This document shows positions 1-8,708 of a stretch of 64,000 bases of DNA, piece after piece (positions within the stretch are counted from its first letter, which is position 1; each line of letters begins with the position of its first letter). A program made the position numbers and the translations under genes. The notes beneath the pieces are model-generated. The model was given only the letters and a program-made list of their open reading frames with translations. It searched no databases and was not told where the DNA came from. The stretch is from Acinetobacter vivianii (lineage in GTDB: Bacteria; Pseudomonadota; Gammaproteobacteria; Pseudomonadales; Moraxellaceae): assembly GCF_014635885.1 (NCBI RefSeq), contig NZ_BMDR01000004.1, forward strand, positions 406,926-470,925, given 5' to 3'.

Positions 1-1
1 T

Positions 2-1093
2 GATACCCGATCATGGGGACCCCCTTGGATGAAGGATGATGCTGGATCTGACACGCGAGAAGCGGCTTACTATCAGTCGACTAATCGTAATAAGCTCTCA
101 GTTGCAATTGATATTGCCACTCCTGAAGGACAGGAACTGATCAAAGCTTTAATTCAGGATACAGATGTTGTCATTGAAAATTATAAGGCTGGTTCGCTGA
201 AAAAATATGGGCTGGATTATGCTGCATTGTCAGCAATCAATCCGGGTCTGGTCTATTGTTCAATTACGGGTTTTGGACAAGACGGTCCACGTGCAGAAGA
301 GCCTGGCTATGATTTTATTATTCAGGGAATGGGTGGGCTGATGTCCATCACAGGTGAAAAGGATGATTTAGCTGGAGGTGGCCCACAAAAAGTAGGTGTG
401 GCATTTTCTGATCTGGCGACAGGACTTTATTCGACCATTGCTATTCAGGCGGCTTTACTGAACCGCCATGCGACAGGTTTAGGTCAGTATATTGATATGG
501 CGCTGCTGGATGTGCAGATTGCCACTATGGCCAATCAGGGAATGAACTATCTGTCCTCTGGGAAAGTCCCTGTACGTTATGGTAATGCACACGCCAATAT
601 TGTGCCATATCAGGTGTTTAAAGCTGCTGATCGGGAGTTTATTATTGCGTGTGGCAATGACACTCAGTTTATTCAACTCTGTCGAAGTATTGGTTTACCC
701 GATTTACCAAATGATGCGCGTTTTACCCGAAATGCGGACCGAATCAAGCATCGTGATGAAATTATTGGGATTTTATCAGCGCATTTTTTAACAAAGACTG
801 CGGATGAGTGGGTTGCAGCAATTTATGCGGCCAAAGTTCCAGTTGGGGTGATCAATAATCTGGAGCAGGCTTTTCAAGAGCCGCAAGTGATTGCAAGAAA
901 AATGCTGGTTGATATGCCGCATCCGCAACGTGAAAAGCTCACCGTGATTGGATCGCCGATCAAACTTTCAAGAACGCCAGTTGAGTATAAAACTGCGCCA
1001 CCTTTATTGGGTGAGCATACTGATACGATTTTAACCCGGGTTCTTTCTCAGGAAAAACTGGATGAATTAAAGCTGAAAGGAATTATTGGATAA
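2..1093 (+). CDS. CaiB/BaiF family CoA-transferase (5' truncated by window edge)
   Basis: Class III CoA-transferase, which moves CoA between a thioester donor and a carboxylic acid. The reading frame is open from base 2 with family-typical residues (DTRSWGPPW) before the first in-frame ATG at 29, so the gene starts upstream of the window and that ATG is not its start. The visible part has the conserved GFGQDGP and PGYDFIIQG segments, and DMALLDV, which carries the catalytic Asp that forms the acyl anhydride. The visible length and intact C-terminus fit a full family member of about 400 residues. A strong terminator follows, then an IclR gene. Neighbouring dca genes suggest it activates a dicarboxylate such as glutarate; the substrate is inference, the family call is firm. 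Confidence 0.9.
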   Translation, partial: DTRSWGPPWMKDDAGSDTREAAYYQSTNRNKLSVAIDIATPEGQELIKALIQDTDVVIENYKAGSLKKYGLDYAALSAINPGLVYCSITGFGQDGPRAEEPGYDFIIQGMGGLMSITGEKDDLAGGGPQKVGVAFSDLATGLYSTIAIQAALLNRHATGLGQYIDMALLDVQIATMANQGMNYLSSGKVPVRYGNAHANIVPYQVFKAADREFIIACGNDTQFIQLCRSIGLPDLPNDARFTRNADRIKHRDEIIGILSAHFLTKTADEWVAAIYAAKVPVGVINNLEQAFQEPQVIARKMLVDMPHPQREKLTVIGSPIKLSRTPVEYKTAPPLLGEHTDTILTRVLSQEKLDELKLKGIIG

Positions 1094-1102
1094 CGAATGT
1101 AC

Positions 1103-1140
1103 CAAAGTCAAAATGCATCTGTATTTTGACTTTGCTTTTT
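1103..1140 (+). terminator. Rho-independent terminator after the CoA-transferase
   Basis: Perfect 12-bp inverted repeat (1103-1114 with 1123-1134), 8-nt loop, followed by CTTTTT. It lies 10 nt past the CoA-transferase stop. Confidence 0.85.
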
Positions 1141-1220
1141 GATTGTACTTAACTTTGTTGTTTAGTTAGATATTCATGGATGAGCTTTAACTGTTTATTA
1201 TAGAAAAAATAGATTATAAT

Positions 1221-1235
1221 TTTCGCAGTGCGAAA
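1221..1235. promoter_or_regulatory. 15-bp palindrome, putative IclR operator
   Basis: TTTCGCA-G-TGCGAAA is a perfect 7-1-7 palindrome 23 bp before the IclR start codon at 1259. The same architecture recurs upstream of the second IclR gene (4258-4272, imperfect) and in the divergent dca promoter (8860-8874). Autoregulation by the IclR protein is inference from position and repetition. Confidence 0.6.
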
Positions 1236-1258
1236 CAAATATTTAGATTGGTAAAATC

Positions 1259-2104
1259 ATGAATGATGCCGTAGATGCAGAACAAACAGAAAAATTATTA
1301 GCGCCTTTAAGGCATGAGTTGTTACATCCAATTGAAGACATGCAAGATGAAAATGACCGCCAATTTATTACGGCTTTAGCTCGTGGTTTAGAGCTGCTAC
1401 GCTGTTTCACTCCAAAACATCAGCATCTGGGCAATCAGGAATTGGCGCAAATGACAGGTTTGCCGAAGCCAACGATTACCCGTCTCACACATACTTTGTC
1501 TCGTTTGGGATATATCAAGCAAGTCCCGAATTCAAGCAAATTCCAGCTCTCTGTGGGTGTCTTGGCTTTTGGCTATTCCATGCTTTCAAATGTATCGATT
1601 CGTTCTATTGCGCATCCTTATATGAAGAATTTGGCTGACTATGCAGGTGCTGCGGTTGCAATGGCAACACGTGATCGTCTGAATATGATTTATCTGGATG
1701 TGGTACAGGGCAAAGGCAATATGACCATGCGCCGTCAGGTCGGTACTTATTTACCCATTCATTTGAGTTCGATGGGACGTGCTTGCCTAGCTGCCATGCC
1801 TGAAGATGAACGAGAATTTTTACTTGATGCGATTCGCAGCAAGCATAAAGAAGACTGGATCAAGATTAACCGTGATCTGGATAAAGCCTTTAAAGACTAT
1901 CAGGATTTTGGCTATTGTTTTTCAGTGGGTGAATGGCATAAAGATGTCAACTCGGTTGCTGTTCCATTAATTCATGAACAGCATGGTTTACTGGTATTTA
2001 ACTGTGGCGGTCCAAGTTTTATTATGAACCGTGAGAAGCTTGAAGAGGATATTGCTCCACGCCTTTTACATATGGTGAATAATATTCGTACCGAAATTAG
2101 TTAA
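1259..2104 (+). CDS. IclR family transcriptional regulator
   Basis: 281-residue DNA-binding regulator. An N-terminal helix-turn-helix lies at about residues 38-100 (LGNQELAQMTGLPKPTITRL), followed by the IclR effector-binding domain to the C-terminus with the usual RPIG/RRQVG-like and SVAVPL segments. It belongs to the PcaR/PcaU/PobR-type branch common in Acinetobacter aromatic and dicarboxylate clusters. It is clearly paralogous to the IclR protein at 3373-4215, sharing long runs such as ATRDRLNM and SSMGRACLAA. A perfect palindrome sits just upstream, suggesting autoregulation. It is isolated by terminators on both sides. The effector is probably a dicarboxylate or acyl-CoA given the dca neighbours, but this is not shown. 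Confidence 0.9.
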   Translation: MNDAVDAEQTEKLLAPLRHELLHPIEDMQDENDRQFITALARGLELLRCFTPKHQHLGNQELAQMTGLPKPTITRLTHTLSRLGYIKQVPNSSKFQLSVGVLAFGYSMLSNVSIRSIAHPYMKNLADYAGAAVAMATRDRLNMIYLDVVQGKGNMTMRRQVGTYLPIHLSSMGRACLAAMPEDEREFLLDAIRSKHKEDWIKINRDLDKAFKDYQDFGYCFSVGEWHKDVNSVAVPLIHEQHGLLVFNCGGPSFIMNREKLEEDIAPRLLHMVNNIRTEIS

Positions 2105-2120
2105 GCACGTTCTTCATTTT

Positions 2121-2154
2121 AAAAAACCAGCATCATATTTATGCTGGTTTTTTT
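2121..2154. terminator. Bidirectional terminator between convergent genes
   Basis: Stem CCAGCAT (2127-2133) with ATGCTGG (2141-2147), 7-nt loop, flanked by A6 on the left and T7 on the right, so it can work for both strands. It overlaps the stop codon of the minus-strand MFS gene. Confidence 0.85.
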
Positions 2155-3320
2155 GCATCACATAAACAATAATAAAGACATAGCACGGCAAAAATTAAGC
2201 CTAAAATACAGACACCTATCCATCCGAAGTGTTTCCAAGCATAGCTTCCCGCTGTTGTGCCTAATGCGCCGCCAGCAAAGTAACCTGTCATATAAATCGC
2301 GTTAAATCGTGAGCGTAATTCTTGATTAAGTTTAAATACAATACTTTGATTAGTAACATGAACAGCAGAAAGCGAAGCGTAGAGAATAAGTAAAGCAATA
2401 ATATAAAAGGCGAAATGATATGGTAAAAGTGAAAAAAGTATCCAACTTAAAATTAGCCCAATGCCGCAATAAATCGAAATTTTATGAATATAGCCTTGAT
2501 CAATAAATTTGCCTGAGAAATTAGCAATGAAAGTCCCTAACACGCCAACAAAACCAAAAAGACCAATGGTAAAGTCACTAAAAAAATAGGGCGCTGGAGC
2601 CAGTAGCAACGACATTGTGGTAAAGGTTAAACTCACACAAGCAAATGTAAAACCACCAATATAAGTTCTGGTTCTTAAACGCCGATTTTGAATAAAAATC
2701 TGTGGTAAAGAGCGAATAGTTTTTACATAGTTTTCAGATTTGGTTGGTGGAAATAACCCGATATTACGATGCAAAATAAAGGCAATAACAAGTAATAGAA
2801 AACCACTGACCAAATAAATAATATTCCAAGCGAAAAGCGTAGACATCAGCCCTGAAAGGGAACGGGCGAGTAAAACACCCATCATCAGTCCGCTCAGTAA
2901 AAAGCCAACCACACGGCCGCTTTGTTGAATCGGAACCAGACTTGCAGCAAGGGGCAATAACAGTTGGGCTGAACTGGAAAATAGACCAGTAATGACGGTG
3001 CCAAGTAGTAAAAGATAAATATTGTGCGAAAAACCGCTAATAAGTAATCCACTTGCAGCTAATAACATAAAGATAAATAGTAGCTTGCGCTTTTCTATGA
3101 TGTCCCCTAATGGCATTAAGAAGAGCAAGCCACATGCGTAGGTGATTTGGGCTAGAGTTGGCACCCACGCTGTAGTTGTTTCGGTTAAATCTAGGCTTAC
3201 ACTAATTGAGTGAATGAGTGGCTGACTAAAATAATTTCCACCTGTACAAATGCCTGCGGCAATCGCCATTAAAATAATGGTTGGGGTATAGAGTACGTTT
3301 TTCATCATGCCTATAGTCAT
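2139..3320 (-). CDS. MFS transporter (DHA1-type, AraJ-like)
   Basis: 393-residue inner-membrane carrier with about 12 hydrophobic helices. It has the MFS loop 2-3 signature in the form PLGDIIEKRK and a second conserved segment NAIYMTGYFAGGALGTTAG near the C-terminus. It is a paralogue of the MFS protein at 14256-15473: both share GIC-G-NYF/Y-QPLI at the N-terminus and the same C-terminal motif. It lies downstream of the second IclR gene on the same strand, 52 nt past that stop, so the two may be co-transcribed. Substrate is unknown; import or efflux of a dicarboxylate-pathway compound is inference. Confidence 0.85.
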   Translation of the reverse strand: MTIGMMKNVLYTPTIILMAIAAGICTGGNYFSQPLIHSISVSLDLTETTTAWVPTLAQITYACGLLFLMPLGDIIEKRKLLFIFMLLAASGLLISGFSHNIYLLLLGTVITGLFSSSAQLLLPLAASLVPIQQSGRVVGFLLSGLMMGVLLARSLSGLMSTLFAWNIIYLVSGFLLLVIAFILHRNIGLFPPTKSENYVKTIRSLPQIFIQNRRLRTRTYIGGFTFACVSLTFTTMSLLLAPAPYFFSDFTIGLFGFVGVLGTFIANFSGKFIDQGYIHKISIYCGIGLILSWILFSLLPYHFAFYIIALLILYASLSAVHVTNQSIVFKLNQELRSRFNAIYMTGYFAGGALGTTAGSYAWKHFGWIGVCILGLIFAVLCLYYCLCDAKKPA

Positions 3321-3372
3321 AATGAAAGAGGAACTTTAATCAACTCAACCATGACTGTTTTAAGTATGGTTA

Positions 3373-4215
3373 TTAGTGCGTTTCATTCAAGGCATCTTGA
3401 ATATTGTGCACCATGTGGATTAAACGTGGTCCAATTTCACCTTCAAGTTTTTCCGGATTTAAATGAAAACTTGGCGCACCACAGTTAAAAACATAAAGAC
3501 CATGTTTGGAGCTGACTAAAGGTACAGCCACCGAGTTCACTTCTTTATGCCACTCGCCTAAAGACAAACAATATCCATAATCTTGGTAATCACGGAAAGC
3601 TCGTTCTAAAGAGCGTTTTATGGCTGGCCAGTTTTCGGGGTTCTTTTGTTTCAGTGCATCGAGTAGAAAGTTGCGCTCACGTTCAGGAGTTGCAGCCAAA
3701 CAAGCTCGACCCATTGAACTACTATGAAGTGGTAAGGTTGACCCAATTGGACGGCGCATATTTAATGCAGTTTCGATTTGTACAACATCGATATACACCA
3801 TATTTAATCGGTCACGCGTTGCCATCGCCACAGGGGCTTGAACATACTGACTCAATTCTTCCATATATTGATGAGCAATATTACGAATTGAGATATTAGA
3901 TAATGCTGCATATCCTAAAGATAAAACACCAATGTCTAGTGTGTATTTGGTTGAGTTAGGCAATTGTTTTAAATAGCCTAATGACACAAGGGTATTGGTA
4001 ATACGTGCAATAGTCGGTTTAGGTAACCCCGTCATTTTTGCTAATTCTTGGTTACCAAGCACCTGATTATTTGCAGAAAAGCATCTTAAAAGTTCTAAAC
4101 CGCGCGCTAAAGAAGCAATAAATTGCGGGTTATTTTCCCGATGTATATGCGAAATAGGATCTAAACGTATCTCATCAAAATTTATTGGTTTTTCAGTTTC
4201 CATGTTTTGAGACAT
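3373..4215 (-). CDS. IclR family transcriptional regulator (second copy)
   Basis: 280-residue IclR regulator, HTH at about residues 35-95 (LGNQELAKMTGLPKPTIARI) and effector domain after it. The start at 4215 is chosen because TTTGAGGA lies 5-6 nt upstream; the open frame extends to 4281, but that extension would code across the operator palindrome at 4258-4272 and lacks family similarity. It is a close paralogue of the regulator at 1259-2104. It sits just beyond the end of the dca beta-oxidation operon and is a good candidate for its regulator (ADP1 dca clusters also carry IclR-type regulators). Which of the two copies acts on the 8.7-9.0 kb promoter cannot be told from sequence. Confidence 0.9.
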   Translation of the reverse strand: MSQNMETEKPINFDEIRLDPISHIHRENNPQFIASLARGLELLRCFSANNQVLGNQELAKMTGLPKPTIARITNTLVSLGYLKQLPNSTKYTLDIGVLSLGYAALSNISIRNIAHQYMEELSQYVQAPVAMATRDRLNMVYIDVVQIETALNMRRPIGSTLPLHSSSMGRACLAATPERERNFLLDALKQKNPENWPAIKRSLERAFRDYQDYGYCLSLGEWHKEVNSVAVPLVSSKHGLYVFNCGAPSFHLNPEKLEGEIGPRLIHMVHNIQDALNETH

Positions 4216-4257
4216 TCGATCCTCAAATATAATTAAAGCAATAGTTTTGCCATTATA

Positions 4258-4272
4258 TTTCGCTCTGCAAAA
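4258..4272. promoter_or_regulatory. Imperfect 15-bp palindrome upstream of the second IclR gene
   Basis: TTTCGCTCTGCAAAA has the same 7-1-7 design as the site at 1221-1235 with about two mismatches between arms. It lies 42 bp upstream of the chosen IclR start at 4215. Putative autoregulatory operator. Confidence 0.5.
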
Positions 4273-4275
4273 TAA

Positions 4276-4310
4276 ATCCATTCATCACTGCGCTGTTGTG
4301 ATGAATGGAT
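4276..4310 (-). terminator. Terminator of the minus-strand dca operon
   Basis: Perfect 13-bp stem (4276-4288 with 4298-4310) and 9-nt loop; on the minus strand it is followed by TTATTTT. It lies 14 nt past the thiolase stop and directly before the IclR promoter. Confidence 0.75.
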
Positions 4311-4324
4311 ATCGGGTTCAACGT

Positions 4325-5530
4325 TTATGCAACGTTTTCAATCACCATTGCAAGACCTTGACCTACACCAATACAAAGGCTCACCACGGCATATTTCTTT
4401 TTACGGCGAATTAACTCACGAGCTACTGTTAAGCTAAGACGAGCGCCAGATGCACCAAGTGGATGACCAACCGCAATCGCACCACCGTTCGGGTTCACAC
4501 GTGGGTCATTAAAATCAACATTCAAACCTTTTAAACAAGATAAAACCTGGGAAGCAAAAGCTTCATTAATTTCAATAATATCCATGTCATCTAAAGTAAG
4601 GCCAGCACGCGCAACTGCTTTTTTAATGGCTTCGATCGGGCCTGCACCCATAATGCGTGGCTCAATACCAGCTGCTGCCGCTGACAAGATTTTTGCCATT
4701 GGTTTTAGGCCATATTTTTGACCTGCTGCTTCTGAACCAATCAAGAGGGCTGCTGCACCATCATTAATACCTGAGGCATTACCAGCAGTGACCACACCAC
4801 CTTCAAATAGAGATTTTAACTTTGTGAGTGCTTCAACAGTTGAGCTTGGACGAGGGTGTTCATCTTCAGAAACGAGTTTAGGTGGCAATTTTTTGCCTTG
4901 GAAAACCTCAATTGGGGTAATTTCATCGGCAAAGAAACCTTCTTCTTTGGCTTTTTGATATTTAGCTTGTGATTGAGCTGCAAATAAGTCAGCTTGCTCA
5001 CGGCTAATACCAAAATCGGCTGCGACGTTATCACCCGTTTCAGGCATTGAATGTCCACCGTACTGAGCAATAATTTTTTTATTTGGAAAACGAGAGCCAA
5101 TTGTGGTGTCATAAATTTTTGCATCGCGGCTATAAGCACTTTCCGCTTTACCCATCACAAAGGGAGCACGTGACATACTTTCTACACCACCTGCGATATA
5201 GAGTTCGCCTTCACCACAAGTAATGGCACGTGCTGAGTCAATCACAGCACCTAAACCACTAGCACATAGGCGGTTTACCGTCTGGCCCGGTACAGTGACA
5301 GGTAAACCTGCAAGTAACAGAGCATTTCTCGCCACATTACGACTATCTTCACCCGCTTGGTTAGTGTCGCCTAAAATCACATCTTCAATATCCGCGCCCG
5401 GCACACCAGTTTTTTCAAGCAACTTTTGAATGACGGTTGCAGCTAAATCATCAGGACGAATAGAGGCAAGCTCACCTGCATGACGGCCAAATGGACTGCG
5501 TAAACCATCATAAATATATGCATTTAACAT
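4325..5530 (-). CDS. dcaF: Beta-ketoadipyl-CoA thiolase (acetyl-CoA acyltransferase)
   Basis: 401-residue cytoplasmic thiolase of the PcaF/PaaJ branch, cleaving 3-oxoadipyl-CoA to succinyl-CoA and acetyl-CoA. The nucleophilic Cys is at about residue 89 (NRLCASGLGAV); the C-terminal His and Cys lie in GHPLGASGAR and SLCIGVGQG. The start at 5530 (MLNAYIYDG) has AAGGAA 8 nt upstream; the 24-codon upstream extension overlaps the preceding gene and is not thiolase-like. It is the last gene of the minus-strand beta-oxidation operon, 14 nt after the 3-hydroxyacyl-CoA dehydrogenase. With the dca genes around it, it should perform the last step of dicarboxylate beta-oxidation; the sequence alone would also fit PcaF. 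Confidence 0.9.
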   Translation of the reverse strand: MLNAYIYDGLRSPFGRHAGELASIRPDDLAATVIQKLLEKTGVPGADIEDVILGDTNQAGEDSRNVARNALLLAGLPVTVPGQTVNRLCASGLGAVIDSARAITCGEGELYIAGGVESMSRAPFVMGKAESAYSRDAKIYDTTIGSRFPNKKIIAQYGGHSMPETGDNVAADFGISREQADLFAAQSQAKYQKAKEEGFFADEITPIEVFQGKKLPPKLVSEDEHPRPSSTVEALTKLKSLFEGGVVTAGNASGINDGAAALLIGSEAAGQKYGLKPMAKILSAAAAGIEPRIMGAGPIEAIKKAVARAGLTLDDMDIIEINEAFASQVLSCLKGLNVDFNDPRVNPNGGAIAVGHPLGASGARLSLTVARELIRRKKKYAVVSLCIGVGQGLAMVIENVA

Positions 5531-5544
5531 TGAGAAATTCCTTT

Positions 5545-7068
5545 TCAAGACTCGTGAGTAAAAGTAAGAGGTAAATGAAGTGCGACACGACGCTGTAACC
5601 ACGGACTAGGGCGATAGCGCGGGTCATGCGTAAGCGTTGTTATACGATCAAGAATGAGTAAGATTTTTTCGCTACCGACTTGATCGCCCCATTCAATTGG
5701 TCCAAACGGATAACCTAAACCAAGACGCACCGCGGCATTAATGTCATCTACCGTGGCAACATTTTGCTGGGCAATATCACAGCCTAGATTAATCACCATT
5801 GCTAAAACACGCTGAGCAACAAAGCCAATACTTTCATTAATCATGCTGACCAGATTTCCATCTAGATTGAAAATAGAGTGAGCGGCTTGTCGGTATTCAG
5901 GTTTGGTAACAAGTGAAGGCATCACGGTGCGGTGCTTTGCAATGCCATAAAGCATGTCTATAGCAACAGCATGTTCTGGATTAACCCCTAGGCGTGTCGC
6001 CGCTTGGGTTGTGTCTTCACCGTAACAAGCGAGTAAACATAAGCTATCTGTTTGAGGTTTGGGGTTGATGTCTAGAGCAATATTTTGCTGAGTTAAATAA
6101 TCTTCGAGCTGTTTTTTATCATCTAAGAAATCTGCCGCAATCCAAACTTTTGGATATTGCGTTAAACGCTCTACAAACTTGGCAGGTTGTTCACCTGTTT
6201 TTGAACCAGTTTCGTAGTTATAAAAACCTTGATTCACCTTACGTCCAAGTTGTTTGGCATCTAGCATTTGCTTGGTCAGCGGGTTCGGTTTGTAGCGGGC
6301 TTCTTCATAGTACTGATGATAAATCGACTCCATCACAGGATGAGAAACATCAAGGCCTGTTAAATCGAGTAATTCAAATGGCCCCATTCTAAAACCAACG
6401 CCGTCACGTAAAATTCGGTCAATTTCACTAATGTCACAGACATTCTCGTTTAAAATTTTAAGCGCTTCGGTTCCATAAGCCCGACCCGCGTGATTAATAA
6501 TAAATCCCGGGGTGTCTTTTGCCACAACAGGGCGATGACCAAATGCATGAGACAGATCATTTAAGGCATCAATAATAAGTGGATCAGTTTTTAAACCACG
6601 AATGACTTCGACTACTTTCATAAGTGGAACGGGGTTAAAGAAATGATAACCCACAACACGTTCAGGTTTTTTGCAGTTTGCCGCAATCGCTGTAATAGAA
6701 AGAGAAGAAGTGTTTGAGGCTAAAATGGTATTGTCTGAAACAATGTCTTCAAGCTGTTGCATCAAACTTTGTTTGATATCGAGACGTTCAACAATTGCTT
6801 CTACAATCAGGTCGCAATTTTTTAAATCTTCAATTTGATGAGCAACAACTAAATGGTTATTTGCCGCTGCTGCTTGCTCAGATGTAATTTTATTTTTGTC
6901 GACTAACTTTTGAAATGTAGCAGCCAGTTTTTCTTTAGCCTGTTCTGCTGCGCCTGCTTTGGCATCATATAAATAAGTGGTATGACCTGACTGTGCAGCA
7001 ATTTGAGCAATACCACTGCCCATAATACCGACACCAATCACAGCCATGCTTTTAATATCATAAGTCAT
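5545..7068 (-). CDS. dcaH: 3-hydroxyacyl-CoA dehydrogenase (PaaH/DcaH type)
   Basis: 507-residue NAD-dependent enzyme oxidising a 3-hydroxyacyl-CoA such as 3-hydroxyadipyl-CoA. The N-terminal Rossmann motif is GVGIMGSG (about residues 12-19). The catalytic His is in GYHFFNPVPLMKVVEV, followed by the FIIN-AGRAYG C-domain, and a second C-terminal dehydrogenase-like domain (GLGYPFGPIEWGDQVG) makes it the long PaaH form. ATG at 7068 is preferred over 7077 because AGGA abuts 7077 but lies 8 nt before 7068. It is third in the minus-strand operon between the SDR and the thiolase. The dca symbol rests on cluster content matching ADP1; a phenylacetate PaaH is unlikely since no paa oxygenase genes are present. 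Confidence 0.9.
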   Translation of the reverse strand: MTYDIKSMAVIGVGIMGSGIAQIAAQSGHTTYLYDAKAGAAEQAKEKLAATFQKLVDKNKITSEQAAAANNHLVVAHQIEDLKNCDLIVEAIVERLDIKQSLMQQLEDIVSDNTILASNTSSLSITAIAANCKKPERVVGYHFFNPVPLMKVVEVIRGLKTDPLIIDALNDLSHAFGHRPVVAKDTPGFIINHAGRAYGTEALKILNENVCDISEIDRILRDGVGFRMGPFELLDLTGLDVSHPVMESIYHQYYEEARYKPNPLTKQMLDAKQLGRKVNQGFYNYETGSKTGEQPAKFVERLTQYPKVWIAADFLDDKKQLEDYLTQQNIALDINPKPQTDSLCLLACYGEDTTQAATRLGVNPEHAVAIDMLYGIAKHRTVMPSLVTKPEYRQAAHSIFNLDGNLVSMINESIGFVAQRVLAMVINLGCDIAQQNVATVDDINAAVRLGLGYPFGPIEWGDQVGSEKILLILDRITTLTHDPRYRPSPWLQRRVALHLPLTFTHES

Positions 7069-7128
7069 GTCGATCATCCTGATAATTAATCTAAATTTGA
7101 AATTAAATGAAAAATAGAGCTTGGTGAT

Positions 7129-7890
7129 TTAGCTTAAGCATTGTTTATCACCATCAATCGGTAAGATTTGACCTGAAATAGAGCGCCCGCTATCTGAGGC
7201 TATAAATAGGCATAAATCTGCAATATGCTTTGGATTTACAAAATATTTGAGCGACTGATTTTTCAGTGCGTTTTGAGTCACTTCTTCAAGTGAGGTATGG
7301 GCTACATCGGCACGGGCCTGTAATACGCGTTGAACCCGATCACCATCGACCGCACCCGGAAGAATTGCGTTAACTCGAATATTGTCTGCACCGAGCTCCA
7401 TAGAAAGCGTTTTGGTAAAGCCGATCAGCCCCCATTTGGAGGTGGAGTAGGCTAATCGGTACGGATAGCCTAAGCGGCCGGCAATAGACGACATATTAAT
7501 AATCACGCCTGCTTGTGCTTTCTTTAAATGGGGAATGGCTAACTGGGTAATTAAAAAAGTGCTATTCAGGTTTAAATTAATCACCGTGTTCCAATCATCA
7601 AAACTTAGTTCATCTGCGGCAACAGTCGGGCCTGAGATGCCTGTGTTATTAACTAAAATATCAATACCACCAAGTTTCTGAATTGCTTGATTAAACATGA
7701 GTTTAATTTGCTCATGATCAGCCAAATCACACGTATGTACATGCAGCTTAGAATAATCTTGTTGAAATTGTTCTAGGCTTTTAGCACTAATATCACAAAC
7801 GAAAACTTCATCATGGTTGTTTAAAAAGACTTCAGCAATGCATCGTCCAATCCCTGAACCACCTGCACTAATTAATACTTTTCTACTCAT
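7129..7890 (-). CDS. Short-chain dehydrogenase/reductase in the dca operon
   Basis: 253-residue classical SDR. The cofactor motif is SAGGSGIG (the usual first Thr-Gly is Ser-Ala), the structural motif is NNTG rather than NNAG, and the catalytic Ser about 134, Tyr148 and Lys152 (YSTSK) are intact. ATG at 7890 is used because AAAGGA touches the ATG at 7896 but lies 6 nt before 7890. It is second in the operon after enoyl-CoA hydratase. It may reduce or oxidise a 3-oxo/3-hydroxyacyl intermediate of dicarboxylate oxidation; its position corresponds to where ADP1 has another dca gene, but I do not assign a symbol. Confidence 0.85.
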   Translation of the reverse strand: MSRKVLISAGGSGIGRCIAEVFLNNHDEVFVCDISAKSLEQFQQDYSKLHVHTCDLADHEQIKLMFNQAIQKLGGIDILVNNTGISGPTVAADELSFDDWNTVINLNLNSTFLITQLAIPHLKKAQAGVIINMSSIAGRLGYPYRLAYSTSKWGLIGFTKTLSMELGADNIRVNAILPGAVDGDRVQRVLQARADVAHTSLEEVTQNALKNQSLKYFVNPKHIADLCLFIASDSGRSISGQILPIDGDKQCLS

Positions 7891-7919
7891 TTTCATTCCT
7901 TTGTTATTATCGTTTTAAA

Positions 7920-8708
7920 TTATTTACCTTGATAAGACGGTTTACGTTTTTCAATAAAAGCTTGAACGCCTTCATTTTTATCTTCGGTAGAAAACAGTAA
8001 CTGGAATGCTTTCCGTTCTAGGGTTAAGCCTGCATTTAATGGAACGTCTTCGCTCATCAGCGCAACTTCTTTAATTTGTTGCAGGGCAATAGGAGGCATT
8101 TTGGCTAGGCTTTGCGCCATTTGAATCGCAGTTGGAATGGTTTGGTCGTCTTCTGTGACCTGTGAAACAAGACCAATGATATAAGCTTCTTCGGCTTTTA
8201 CCATGGCACCTGTCATAATCATACGCATGGCATGAAATTTACCAACCGCACGGAACAAACGTTGTGTACCACCAGCACCGGGCATTAAACCGACTTTAAT
8301 TTCCGGTTGACCAAAGGTTGCGCCTTTACCTGCAATAATAATGTCAGCATGCATTGCAAGCTCACAGCCACCTCCTAATGCATAACCATTTACAGCAGCA
8401 ATCACAGGTTTAGGGCACTGAGCAATCGCGTTCCAGTAACGTTCGGTATGACGTAATAACATTTCTGTGGACGTTGCGGTTGCCATTTCTTTTAGATCTG
8501 CACCTGCTGCAAAGACTTCTTCACCACCTGTGAGCACAATCGCATTGATCTCATCATTAAAAGTTAATTCGGTAAAAGCTTGTGCTAGTTGTTTGCGAAG
8601 CTCTGTATTCAGTGCATTTTTTGCTTCAGGTCGGTTTATTTTTACAATCGCTACTTTTTGAATAGAAAAGTCAATTTCTACGAAATTATTCCCTGTTAAT
8701 ACACTCAC
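7920..8708 (-). CDS. dcaE: Enoyl-CoA hydratase
   Basis: 262-residue crotonase-fold enzyme hydrating 2,3-dehydro-dicarboxyl-CoA. Oxyanion-hole segments AAGADLKEM and NGYALGGGCELAMHAD are present, as is GLMPGAGGTQRL, which carries a catalytic Glu-region residue. I place the start at the GTG at 8708: AAGGA lies about 8 nt upstream and the protein then begins MSVLTGNNF. The frame extends to a TTG at 8735 but without ribosome-binding sequence and into the promoter. It is the first gene of the minus-strand operon and is transcribed divergently from the acyl-CoA dehydrogenase. Function within the dca pathway is inferred from context. Confidence 0.88.
   Translation of the reverse strand: MSVLTGNNFVEIDFSIQKVAIVKINRPEAKNALNTELRKQLAQAFTELTFNDEINAIVLTGGEEVFAAGADLKEMATATSTEMLLRHTERYWNAIAQCPKPVIAAVNGYALGGGCELAMHADIIIAGKGATFGQPEIKVGLMPGAGGTQRLFRAVGKFHAMRMIMTGAMVKAEEAYIIGLVSQVTEDDQTIPTAIQMAQSLAKMPPIALQQIKEVALMSEDVPLNAGLTLERKAFQLLFSTEDKNEGVQAFIEKRKPSYQGK

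Noticed and set aside
4216..4281. N-terminal extension of the second IclR protein
   Set aside because: The extension would code through the operator palindrome, has no similarity to the paralogue, and a good GAGGA site fits the ATG at 4215.
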